Shown piece by piece: positions 44,415-55,391 of a DNA stretch of 64,000 nucleotides. How positions within the stretch are numbered: position 1 is the first letter of the stretch; each line of letters opens with the position of its first letter. The position numbers and the translations under genes were made by a program. The notes beneath the pieces were generated by a model. That model was given only the letters and a program-made list of their open reading frames with translations. It ran no database searches and was not told where the DNA came from. Origin of the DNA: Mesodorylaimus sp. YZB2_4 (Eukaryota; Nematoda; Enoplea; Dorylaimida; Dorylaimidae); assembly GCA_030248295.1 (NCBI GenBank), contig JASANH010000897.1, positions 1-64,000 of the forward strand, read 5' to 3'.

Positions 44415-47400
44415 ATGACTTTCACCAGTGTCTTATGCACAGTAATTCTGACATGTTACAGTTTTTCTCTACTCCCTCGTGCTAATGGCGGCTGCCCGTT
44501 CGGTGATCAGTGCTCTTGCAATGGCCCTCTATCACCGGTCAATTTCACATCGGCCAGTTGCAGCACACCAAACTTGCTCCTACCTGAATTTAATGGTACT
44601 ACTGGAGAATACGCAATCTCAGACCACCTGTCCTTGACATTCAGCGCATACTCCATCGATCCTAGAGCCTTCATCGCCTTCAATTATATCGGAATACTGG
44701 ACATGATTCAACCTGTTGGTCCTGGACCAGTCAGGCAAATATGGTCGGCATATGCATTCTATGGGCCGGATATTCGTGGATTTTCAGTCAGCAACGTCGC
44801 TGGTGTCATCCCACCGCCAGATCCACTTACAGGAATCGGCAAAGGCCTCAAAATATTGAATATTATCAATTGCAGAGAAGATATCAAGCTGGCAGCGAAT
44901 GGATTCCTGTCGTTCCCCAACCTGCAAATGCTCCTAATCAAAGACACCAGCATCACGAGTGTCGATGAGAATGCATTCACTGGTTTGGAGGCCAGTTTGA
45001 GCGACCTGTCGCTCGTCAATGCCCACCTCAACACATTTCCCACTAGGGCTATCAGACCTCTGAAAAATCTTGGCAATCTAGTTTTGACGGGAAGCAATAT
45101 TCAGTATTTCGACTTGTCAATGGTGAGCGGTCTGACCAAATTGAAGAATATCGATTTGAGCGGAAGCTCACTGCTAACTACGGTCAATGTCACTTTGGCA
45201 ATTTGTGTGGTAAGTACTGCACTTGGGACTACTTTTTGGCAGCTGCGTGCTAAAATTTTACTTATTTTACTGGACTGTAAAAGTTCCAGGGCCATCCACT
45301 CAGCAGTGCCCAATATGGGGTCTTTCGGGATAATACATGATCTTTTTATAAACCCAGCCTCGTTTACGATAGAACTCTTCAGCCGTTACTGAATGCGATA
45401 ATCCGGTTCGAAAAAGTAGTTTTGTTACGGCCGCAGTTACCATTACGTTGAATATTCCTAATTTCAGATAACGGTATTAAAAAAAGGAGCTTGTTTTTGG
45501 ACTTTGTGCACGCTTAAGATAAGACCTGATGCCAGCAGGCAAGTTAAGGAATCAAAGAGAAGCCATAAATATATTCAGATAGTATCTTATGGTTTACCTG
45601 GCAGAAAAATAAATAAATTTGACAAGCCAAGTGCGCTGTGTGCATTTTTCACCGTATGTGTTCCACCATCTAATGACGAAGGCATTCCTCGCTGCACAAT
45701 GCATCCAGGCACGGGCAGGCACGCGCTTGTCTGTACAACAGCCCATTTATCTTCGCGAATAGATTTTACAATATGCAAATATAAGACCAATCAGTTGCAC
45801 TCGCTGGCGCTCCCGACCTGGTTTTTTATTTTCGCTATAACTCGCGGACCTTGCGGCCAAAAACGATGAAATTTGGTATGGGTATGAGGGACTAGTTGGG
45901 GAATGTGTGTACCAAAATCTTTCCTAAATCTCCATTGGTTATTCTTCTATGTATATGTTAAAAACAGTTGTTCTCCCTTCTTCAACGTCACAGCAACCTT
46001 CGGCGGGCGATTTCCCCCCTTGGTCTTCCTTTTTCAACCATCGACGCCATTTACGAAAAACATCTAATTTTTTTGTGGGCCGAAGCCCGTTTTGCCTCTA
46101 GCCGGCCAGTAGTCAAACCTTAGAAGCTGGGCTGTGCGGGGACCGGCACACACTGCAGCTTCCCTCTGCGTGTCTCCGCTAGGAGCACCTCCACGCGAGG
46201 GCATCCTGGACTAGACATCGACTTTCTCGGACGATGGCGGGCGGGCTTTGAACCCTGTCTGTGTTCGACAGCCGAGGCTGTCTACTCGTTTGGCTTCCGT
46301 CTCTCCACTCGCAGCACCTCGGCGGTACTGGGTTAGTCACCAACGGCCTGGCGTGTAAGTTCAGCGAGGGTTTATGGTTCGCAAACCGACCTCCATCACC
46401 GGGGATTGAACCCGGGACGAGTCCAGCCACTCGCTCCCCAGCAATACGGAGAGACGGATGCCGAACCTCTGCACCACCGCGGCCGCGCGTCATATATGTA
46501 TGTATGGACCCGATAGATCACAACGCCGATCTGGAGCTGTGTGAGAGCGGCGGATCCAGCTATATACTCAAACGACATGGTAACATCATTGCTGGTGCCT
46601 TTCAGCATTGATTTTGACCAGGTATTGCCCCATGTCTAGTTTTTTAAATGGCGGGAAATTCAAAATGTGGGATTCAACACTTGTGTTTTTTGAAAGCTGC
46701 CTCTGCGCAAGAATGACGATGGCAGTTATACCTGAAAAATAAAACGACACTAGAAAACTTTTAAAAAAGGCGCGAAATTCGAATTAAACAACTGACTTTA
46801 GAAAACGGTGTTTGTACAGAAAAGGCGTAATATGAAGAGTGACTGACAATAACAGCGGACGTTAGAGTGACCGGTTTGCGGAAGCTCGCATCTTTCCCTC
46901 ATACTTTTGCGAGCTTGGCGCAAAACGGGGTCGCTGCATGAGCTTCAATAAACACAGTATACAGTGCACAATATACTGTACAGCAGATACGAGGGAGAGT
47001 GAGTCTAAAATCCTGTACATGGAAATCATGTAAAAGAAGTGAAAGCATAAGTCACAAAACTACGTAGTAGCATCGAGTAACATTTTAATGGGGGAATAAA
47101 TATCAAGCTAAAAAATCATTTTTGACTGCCACAAAACTTGTCATGTCTTAAAAAAAGAGCAATATGTTTTAAAAAAGCGTTCTTTCTTCGCATTGTTATT
47201 GAAGAACTAGGCAATTAAAGGGCGAAAATGCAGGTTACATGCACTGTTAACGAGGTTAAAATGTTACGCTGCGAATGACAGCGTGAAAAAATTGACTAGA
47301 GATAATGCTGCAACATATTTTATAAAATTGTGGCGGGAAATTTTGTTATTTGAATACTGCTTGTCACATACTATCAAATTTGACTTGGGCTCAAAATGTT

Positions 47401-50400
47401 GGAAGTCCATGAGACTGAAAAAAAAAGATCCTAATGACACACAGAGCTTGCATCTTACAGAGCGGATCTTGCATGTTTCCGCTTGATGCTTTCGTGATCG
47501 TGACAAAATCAAGCACGAGGAGCAAGTCCGGCACCTTATTTGGTATTGCCTATCCATACATCAAGGAACGCGCAATAAATAGGGACTGAGACGTCCTTTC
47601 CCATTTGTATCAAATATTTCTGGTCGAATGTCCACTCGCTATCTCTGAATGCCAAGGATATGCGAATCTTGCGATACAGCGTCTGGCGCCAGGGTGATAA
47701 TCCCTTCAGTTATTGACAATAGACCCCAAAATGTGCACAGTCGTTTAACTCTCCAAAAATGTCAGGGCCTCAAGGATGGGTAGCTACTGTAGATCTAGCT
47801 GGGTGGCTTCTGCTGACCAGACGTATAAATCTCGCAGGTAGTTATTTGCGTTCAGCGTTGCCAGATGCAAAAATGAAAGCTCGCTGCTAGGGACCTGAAA
47901 ATCCGCAAAAATTCTGCTGTCATATCTAAGAAATCCGCCGAAAAATCCGCTAAAATTTTTCCGCGAAAAAGCGGTATTTTAGCGACTAGTTTTGAATAAA
48001 ACGCCAAGTAGAACAAATAGCGTTGACTCACACATCGCCCACACTGTGCACGTCAATTTCAAGTGGGCCATGCGGGGGGGGGGGGGGGCGAGGGACACCG
48101 GAAGAGCAAAAAGGGACGCCCTGACGCCCCCGACCACCCTACTCTGTCTGAATCTTATGCAAAGTGTGCAAGTTAGAGCACACAATACTAAAGGATAAGG
48201 AGCCAAGGAAGAGCCGATCAAGAGCCTGGGAGGTACGTGTGCTTGGGAATGGTCTAAAAATTAATTGCGTTCCCTATTTCATTCCCCCACATTCGTATAT
48301 TCGACCTTCCAGATCACAACACGCGGACAAAACTGCCTCACAAGTCTTAGAAAAAGGGCATGCTGCTTTAAAAATGGTCGCACAGAGGCTGCTATATCCA
48401 TACTTACACCAATACGCCAGAATCCGCCAAAAAAACCATAATCCGCTGCAAATTCCGCTAAAACAGTCAATCCGCTGCTTATCCCGCTCTCGGGCAAAAA
48501 TCCGCCAGATCTAGCGGATTCTAGCTGCATCTGGCAACGATGCTAGCGCTGATACAGTTTTGGAAAAAAGATTCAGTTTCAGTTAAGTTAACTGAATCTC
48601 CGAATAGATTCAGTTTCAGTTTCAATTAACTGTAACAACTCTAGAAGTTACTCGAGTAAAACTTTCCCGGAAAGCATAATGGCTTAGGGATCCTAGAGAG
48701 AGTTTGTTTCACGACTTCCAAATGCTGTATCTTAAAAACCCGATTACAAGCTTATGAAATTATTTCCAAAAAGTCCGTTATGACAGACTTGAAACTTTTA
48801 CAGCAGCAAACGCACACAGTGGAACCAGGGCTTAGGATGGCTGGTCTATACTCGGCCACTGCTTACCGCAATCACGGTTTAGGAAAAATGTCTGAGCAAA
48901 AGCTGCTTTTTCTGCATGAATATCAACAGGACGACTGATCGTGGCAACGAGCAGAGGATCCTGTAATCTTGTGCTCCTGAGTGGGCAAGGCGAGTCTAAT
49001 TCTCGGGCTATGCGTAGTAGCGCTTGATCTTATTGTTAGTAGCGAGTGTGACTCGCGGCAAATAAAGATCGGTAAATCACTTTGTGTCATGGGTCCCTTT
49101 ATCCTCGAGCGGTTTATCACGGATATGATAAAACATGAGCACGAAGATAAAGTAGGAAGAAGGAAGGGGGGGGGGGTTTCAGTGTCGCTTAGGGCTTTGG
49201 CATGTAACGATAAGCGATATCGCTTTGCTAGCAGCGCTACCCATTTGGCGTATTCAGGTTGCTCATGTGAAATAGCTCGGCTGGTATCATCTAAGGAACC
49301 TGTTCCAACAGCAGCAGTAAACAGAACAAACTGCTTTGTGGCTTGGATGCTGACATATCAATGCATACATACAGTATGTGTGCGAGCAATTACAAGCTGT
49401 GTGCAGTGCCTAGCATGTTGGGCCACTTTCCTTTTTCTGGTGGCCGAGTAGACCAGCCATCCTAAGCCCTGGTTATCTACTGTGTGCATGGGCTGGTCTA
49501 AAAATTTTGAGTCTGTCATAACAGACTTTTCTGGAAATAATAAAACCGTTTTCGTTTTTTGCTACGAGCTAGTTTGGCCCAAAATACCGCATGTCCCTAC
49601 ATAGATAAACTGAGAGAATTGGGTGACTTGACCACAGTACGCCTCGTGGCCTGGTGGGTTAGGCGTCTGCCTCTCACGCCAGGTGCGCAGTTACGAGCGA
49701 GTGTTCGATTCGAGGGCCCGTAAATCATTTCGTGTAAAATGTGTCTCTTCACCCTCGAGTGCGCATAAGTTTGGTGATGTGGTAAAACATGAACATGAGC
49801 AGACCCAAATTTCATCCTTTGGATGAGTCACCAAATTCATCTTGACTTTAAAGTAATATTTATAAGCACTTATAAATTCCATGCACTGGGTCAAAAGCGC
49901 CAGGCACGCAAAACATCCCAGTGTCTGAATTTCGTTGTGACCAATTGCTGCTAGAATGTCTTACGAAGCTGCACATTCATCAAACTTCCAGCCTGAGTAC
50001 GAGATTGCGCAATTGAAAGAGAGACCTGTCCTGCAAGTATAATTACATTTTTCACAACACAGTCCCTGAAATATCCACGATACAAGAGCTGCAGATGTGA
50101 GCATTTTCTAGCAGCCACCTTTCCCAAGCTGGTGACATTAATGAGGCTAGTTGTTATGGTCTACTTGTCAAACCTAAAAGCACGAGTACATGTGACCAGC
50201 CAGAGCCAAGCAGGATCTTTCTTGATCACCTTTTGTAAGCCTGGACTGGCCTGCTCCGAAGGCGCATCAAACCACATGTACTACCTTTCCCAGTTTCATT
50301 TCATGAATTTTTGCTAATATATATCTAGTACTGTACAGGAGCGAAACTGAGCAGCTGACAGTGCTAGGTCATATGAAAAGCATGCACCAAATTCGTTTCT

Positions 50401-51603
50401 TGTAACGCTGTAGTCAGGTTTAACTTCGGTTTTTTTAACTTTTTCCGCATAGTGGCCGAACCTTCTTATTGGGGGCTGAATGCTTCCATTTGGAGGGCTT
50501 TCTTTCTTCGCATCACATGTCCATGGGATCTCGGTTGCGAATCCATCATCTTATCGTTTATGGGTGCTCTTCCCAGTACCTTGCATATATCCGTGCTCAT
50601 TACGTGGCCCGTCCTTGTCAAGCCGGTTGTCCATCGCTGCATTCTCATTCACATAGTTAGGCGCCTGCTCGTGTTTCCTGGCTGCGTACCTGGCCTCCTG
50701 GCTCATACCGATCCCTGTACAGTAGAGCAATTGGCCCAGCCACCAGTTCCAACACTTCTGACATTCGCTGTGAGATCTCACGACCGATCTCACATATGCC
50801 AGCGTCACACACACCTACTGTATATACACTCACATATTGGTTATATAAGGAGTACAATCTTGCACGAAACATGCACAGCAGGGACAAATTCGATTTTAAA
50901 AAAGCCCAAGTGTTTTTGTTTGCCAGCGCCTGCATTTCAGATTTCAGACAATCTGCAGCACATCGGTCTGAACTCAACTGGCCTCAGAACCATCGACCCG
51001 AGATTGGCAAACATTACCAGCCGACCGAATTTCGTCCGCTTGGATATTTCTAATGTCACAACGCTGGAATGCGACTCAAGCCTTGCATGGATGGCCAGTA
51101 GTGTTCTGTGCAAAGCTGGCCGCATATTGGCCGAAAATACCACGTGCAAAGATGGAACACGTTTGTCTAATTATTTAAACGGCCTTGAGCCCAATGCATG
51201 CAAAGGTACAGTATTATTACTGACATGAGGAATAGAAGTTCGGTTCAGGTTACAAAGATTCAATGCTTCCATTGATAGGAAGCTTATCCATGGGGTCATC
51301 TCTATCATTATCAAGCCTCCGAGGCACACTCAAGAGATGGGAAAGGTTACAGTATTACAGGAACAAAACAGGGAGCGGAGTAGGGGTAGGGGAAAAATAT
51401 GGCTCCATTCTTCTGCAAGAGAGTAAACTTGATTGATAAACACGAGTAGGTACAGTACGAGTAATTGAGAGCCCATTTCGTACTAATTCCACTATATCTA
51501 TATGTACATATGCACATGATTCGTTGCAGGCGCATCGTCCGTGACAAACCAAGTGTTGCTCATGGTCGTGGGAGCTGTCTTGGCCACTGTCAAGGTCATA
51601 TAA
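44415..51603 (+). CDS. Secreted LRR protein with GPI-like tail, gene 2 (377 aa, TE-inflated intron)
   Basis: Exons 44415-45209, 50941-51205 and 51530-51603 join in phases 0 and 1. The ATG at 44415 opens the signal peptide MTFTSVLCTVILTCYSFSLL, matching gene 3; the in-frame ATG at 44358 would mask it. The mature protein has a Cys-rich N-cap (CPFGDQCSC), a beta-rich region (YAISDHLSLTFSAYSIDPR), LRRs such as FPNLQMLLIKDTSITSVDENAF, a C-cap (TTLECDSSLAWM) and a hydrophobic GPI-signal-like end (VLLMVVGAVLATVKVI). It is likely held on the outer cell surface. The first intron is 5.7 kb because of inserted elements, against about 0.3-0.5 kb in the paralogs, so the join across it is inferred from paralogy. 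The Thr-rich linker exon of genes 1 and 3 is not seen. Confidence 0.75.
46070..46490 (-). mobile_element. tRNA-derived SINE (family S1), copy 1
   Basis: On the minus strand an A box TGGTGCAGAGG (46476-46466) and a B box GGTTCAATCCC (46412-46402) match the RNA polymerase III consensus with tRNA-like spacing. A second B-box-like word (GGGTTCAAAGCCC near 46250) suggests a dimeric head. The body, from about 46205 down to 46075, recurs on the plus strand at 56836-56945, which shows a mobile family and not a lone tRNA pseudogene. Confidence 0.75.
47853..48542. mobile_element. hAT-like TIR element (690 bp)
   Basis: The ends are CAGCGTTGCCAGATGCA and its near-perfect inverse (TGCATCTGGCAACGATG). Inside, both sides carry many AATCCGC words (direct subterminal repeats). 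Flanking 8-mers agree at only 5 of 8 positions, so the target duplication is weak. No transposase frame. It lies in the LRR gene 2 intron. Confidence 0.65.
48759..49541. mobile_element. Foldback element with about 100-bp inverted arms
   Basis: Arms 48759-48858 and 49441-49541 are reverse complements over about 100 bases (shared words include CCAGGGCTTAGGATGGCTGG and TTATGACAGACT). The interior contains a degenerate relative of SINE S2 (CTCGAGCGGTTTATCACGG near 49104 and TAAAACATGAGCA) and a G run. No clear target duplication. As RNA it could form a long hairpin inside the LRR gene 2 intron. Confidence 0.75.
49636..49850 (+). mobile_element. tRNA-derived SINE (family S2)
   Basis: An A-box-like TGGCCTGGTGG (49647-49657) and B box GTTCGATTC (49703-49711) are spaced as in a tRNA head. 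The body (CCCTCGAGTGCGC, then TTTGGTGATGTGGTAAAACA) recurs in degraded form near 49080-49140, 52205-52350 and 60540-60580. Confidence 0.65.
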
Positions 51604-53298
51604 ATTATGTCTTATCAGTCAGTGATGGCCTCTTCTTAGTTATAAGCTGCTGTAGTCTGTAGGTGGTGATGTTTCTGCTTGCAGTACTTTTCAGTAATTT
51701 GGCACTATGCATTTGGCACTTTTTGGCGTTTGTTGTTGGAGTACAAATTGCGCATGCATTAGTCACAGACAGTAATTTCAGAAGTACCGTACAGTAAATG
51801 ATATTTGTACTTCATTATTTGCGAATCAAATATATACCGTAGGGTTTGTTGTTCTTAGCATGTGCTACTCATTGTCAGCTTATGACATGATATCAATTAC
51901 TAAAATCCAGCAAAAATCTGCTAAAAATTTCTGAATCTAATCCAATCAAGTCGTACCCAACCCAAAACCCACATTTTTCGAGACGATTGGGAAAAACATA
52001 AAAAACAACTTTTGGAGTGAAGTATTTCATCGAACACTGTCATCCTTCAAAAGTGACTAGGATAAGCAGAAGCACTGTGCTCGCTATAAAGCCCTCAAAG
52101 ACAAATCTTCAGTTGAGCTCAAGACGGGAACACATTGAGAGGCACGTAGCTTAAAAAGTAAATCGATCGATCATTACACTCTCTACTAGCGCAGGGTGAC
52201 TCATGTCCACAAAAATGCCTCGTCCGCTGGGTGCACACTTACAAGGGCTACTTCGACTCCTGCCGTGGTAAAAAATGTGTTGTCAAATTTGTGTTCCTCA
52301 GCCCTCGAGCGCGCTGTATAGCTTGGCTATGGAAAGTATGACATGACATAACCCCATTCACCTCATACTGTAGGGCATATTCCAGGGACCACAAGGAATG
52401 TTTGTAGGAGGGGCTCCAGAAGGGTGGGTCCAGAAGAATATAATAACTGGTTAAAAGCAGCACGTCGAATCTAAAAACACTTCTTTCGGCATTCGCTTTT
52501 TGGACTCCTTCGAAACAGATTGTGAACGGAGCTATTCAGTTCGCATCAAAGACCACTCCCCAAAGCCGACATCGCGTACCCGACTCTTATTCTCACCTGA
52601 AAATACTTTTATTCTCCCCTTTACCTTCGAGTCGGGCCGGGTTTTGATTTTGGATCACCAAAAGCCTGATTTTTATGACTCACAGATGGACCAAACTTTC
52701 TCGATACAGGTGCTTTTCAAACTGCTTGTAGAACATATTTTGCTAGTAATCTGGATAACATTGACATGGAAATACAAAGATATAACTTCTGAATGAGAAA
52801 TGAATATTTGAGTCAAAGTCAGAGAAAAGGATTGGATTGGATTCTGGTCAGGGACCTGAAAGGTCCCTCTCTATCTTTGTTTCATCTGAGTGCTCCCGCA
52901 TTTCCCAAACTAGATTTACTTGGCGAGCTCACGCTAAATATCTTGCCGAGATGGTGGCAAGATCTTGATATGAGAACTAGCAAGAATTTGGGCAAAGCTT
53001 GGCAAGAAGCCCATTTCTTAGTCCTACAGTCCACTGCCATGTGATTGTGCGAGAAGTGAAGCATTATGACAAGCGACGATTTGTAAATTCATTCCCCGCC
53101 AATTCACGTCCTCTTGACCGCGCTGCTGATGCATCTGTGTTTCTTTTTGTTACTGGCGTAAGACATTAGCTCCCTTAGGCCTTCAGTAAATACACCACGC
53201 CCATTTCGTAAAGTTTACGGCTCTTATCATTTTGTTCAAATAGCTCGAGCTGGTAATGCTTTAGAACAGTCGTAAATTGTCAGCTTTGCCGAGCCGAG
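51604..53298. other. Spacer between LRR genes 2 and 3
   Basis: No gene recognised. It contains a degraded S2 SINE body (about 52205-52350), an R2 repeat fragment (52920-53010) and, at the right end, the duplicated promoter region of LRR gene 3. Confidence 0.45.
52920..53010. repeat. Dispersed repeat R2, copy 2
   Basis: TGAGAACTAGCAAGAATTTG and CAAAGCTTGGCAAGAA are the reverse complement of sequence near 17500-17545; CTTGCCGAGATGGTGGCAAG precedes it. Confidence 0.5.
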
Positions 53299-55391
53299 AT
53301 GACTTTCACCAGTGTCTTTTGCACGGTACTGCTGACGTGCTTCAGTTTCGCCCTACTCGCCCACGCTGACGACGATGGTTGCCCCTTCAATCAGAAAGAG
53401 TGCAATTGCTTTGGCCCCTATCCCCTATCTTCATCTAATTTCACATCAGCCAATTGCAGCACAAAAAACTTGGTTCAACCCAAATTCGACGGCACTAATG
53501 GAGAATACGCGATCTCGGACCACCTGTCCTTGACATTCAGTGCATACACCATCGAGCCCAGAGGCTTTGTCGCCTTCAATTATATCGGAATGTTGGAACT
53601 GATTCAACCTATTGGTCCTGGAAAAGTTACCCAAACATGGTCGTCCGATTCATTCTATGGTCCATATATTCGTGGATTTTCAGTCAGCAACGTTGCGGGT
53701 GTCATCCCACCGCCGGGTTCACTCCAACAAATTGCAGATGGCCTTCAAATGTTGCGTATCATCAACTGCAGAGAAGACATCCAGCTGGCAGCGAACAGAT
53801 TCCAGTCGTTCCCCAACCTGCAAATGCTCCTGATCAAGGACACCAGCATCACGAGTGTCGATGACAAGGCATTTACTGGTTTGGAGGCCAGTTTGACCGA
53901 CCTTTCGCTCGTCAATGCCCACCTCAACATATTTCCCACACAGGCTATCCAACCTCTAAGAAATCTAGGCAATCTGGTTTTGGCGGGAAACAATATACAG
54001 CGCTTCGACATGTCCAACTTGAACGGGTTGGACTGGTTGAAGATGGTCGATTTGAGTGGAAGCTCATCTCTCACAGCGGTGGACATTAGCGGCGATGTGG
54101 GTGAGGTAAGTTGAGACCTCTATATGGCCCCACCCATGCAGCCTTGTAAAATTGCAGCTACAGTATGCTTCATGTACGTGAAGCCTTATCAAAGTGCCTC
54201 TTTTCCCAAGTATTCAAACTGATGATGCGAAGGCGTAAGTCAGCAATACGCGCTTGATGGCAGGCAGGCTTTCGAAAAATGCAGGTTGGTAGAAAAGGCA
54301 TTTTGGACTCTGTCCGTGTCGTAGGCGAGATAACACGAGATGCCACAGCAGAAGATTACAGCAGTTATCAAACACGAGCTGCCATCCCCACAAAGTGCCG
54401 TAAAATTTCCACTGACTTTTACTAGTAAGCTCGTCGCTAACTAGAACAGAAAAACACACTGCACACTTAAATTATCTCTCTGCAAATCTCTTTTGGTCAG
54501 CCCTTCTAAATATGTGCGCACCCTACGCAACCGTGACTTCCTGGCAGAGGGGCTGACAAATTCCATTTGTACACAGAATTTTTATAGCCACCCATTGCTT
54601 TTCAGGTTTCGCACAATTTGCAGTATATCTACTTGAAAGGAACTGGCCTTAAAACCATCGACTCGAAATTGGAAAACATTACCAGTCGATCGAATTTCAA
54701 TCAATTGGACATATCTGGTGTCACAACGTTGGAATGCGATGCAAGCTTCGCTTGGATGGCCGTGTATGCTCTGTGCGCCAATGCGCGCATATCAGCTGAA
54801 AACACCACATGCTCAAACGGAACACAGTTGGCTACCTATTTGACGGAACTTGTGCCGAATGCATGCCAAGAACCAGTCACGAGTACAACTGTGCCAATAA
54901 CGACTGGCATTGTGACGGCAGGTAAGCTCCTTCCCTCGTTCATGCAAACCTTAGAAAAGTACTGCCCTTCGGTTTTAGAATCAACAATCGCGCCAGAAGT
55001 TACTACGACACCAAGCGTAACCACAACCGCTGCTGCTATTACCACCACAAAAGGTTTGTCAGTCAGCCTACCTCCTTGCTGACTCCTGCTTGCCCCGTGA
55101 ACAGTTTTTAATTGTAATTGCGGGTACTTCCTGATCCACTTACCAGATCACGCATTTAAAACTTGACGGAAGGAGAGATTTTTTCTTCTAGTCAAACCTG
55201 ATAATACCAGGCCACACCGCACAGTATGTGTCAGGTCAGGGAATGCGCCAGTCAACTGCCTGCGTCGAAAAACAATCACGCATGGCTGATGCGGTGCTTT
55301 CGTTTTAGGCTCATCATCCGTCACAAGTCAAGTGTCGCTGATGGTCGCGGGAGCCATCTTAGCCATTGCGGCGAACATCATCTCAGGCTGA
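53299..55391 (+). CDS. Secreted LRR protein with GPI-like tail, gene 3 (426 aa)
   Basis: The best preserved of the three tandem genes. Exons 53299-54105, 54606-54921, 54979-55053 and 55309-55391 have clean GT-AG borders and phases 0, 1, 1. Signal peptide MTFTSVFCTVLLTCFSFALL; Cys-rich N-cap (CPFNQKECNC); a non-canonical beta region (DHLSLTFSAYTIEPRGFVAF); LRRs (FPNLQMLLIKDTSITSVDDKAF, LRNLGNLVLAGNNIQRFDM); a C-cap with four cysteines in exon 2; a Thr/Pro/Ala-rich linker likely to be O-glycosylated (EVTTTPSVTTTAAAITTTK); and a final hydrophobic segment (LMVAGAILAIAANIISG) that fits a GPI signal. The likely role is a cell-surface recognition or adhesion protein; similar extracellular LRR proteins are abundant in arthropods and tardigrades, but the ligand is unknown. 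Confidence 0.85.

Noticed and set aside
46396..46480. Functional tRNA gene on the minus strand
   Set aside because: The A and B boxes are good, but no complete cloverleaf could be drawn and the sequence belongs to a repeated element.
49640..49715. tRNA gene with CTC-like anticodon loop
   Set aside because: The acceptor stem does not pair and the sequence continues into a repeated SINE body.
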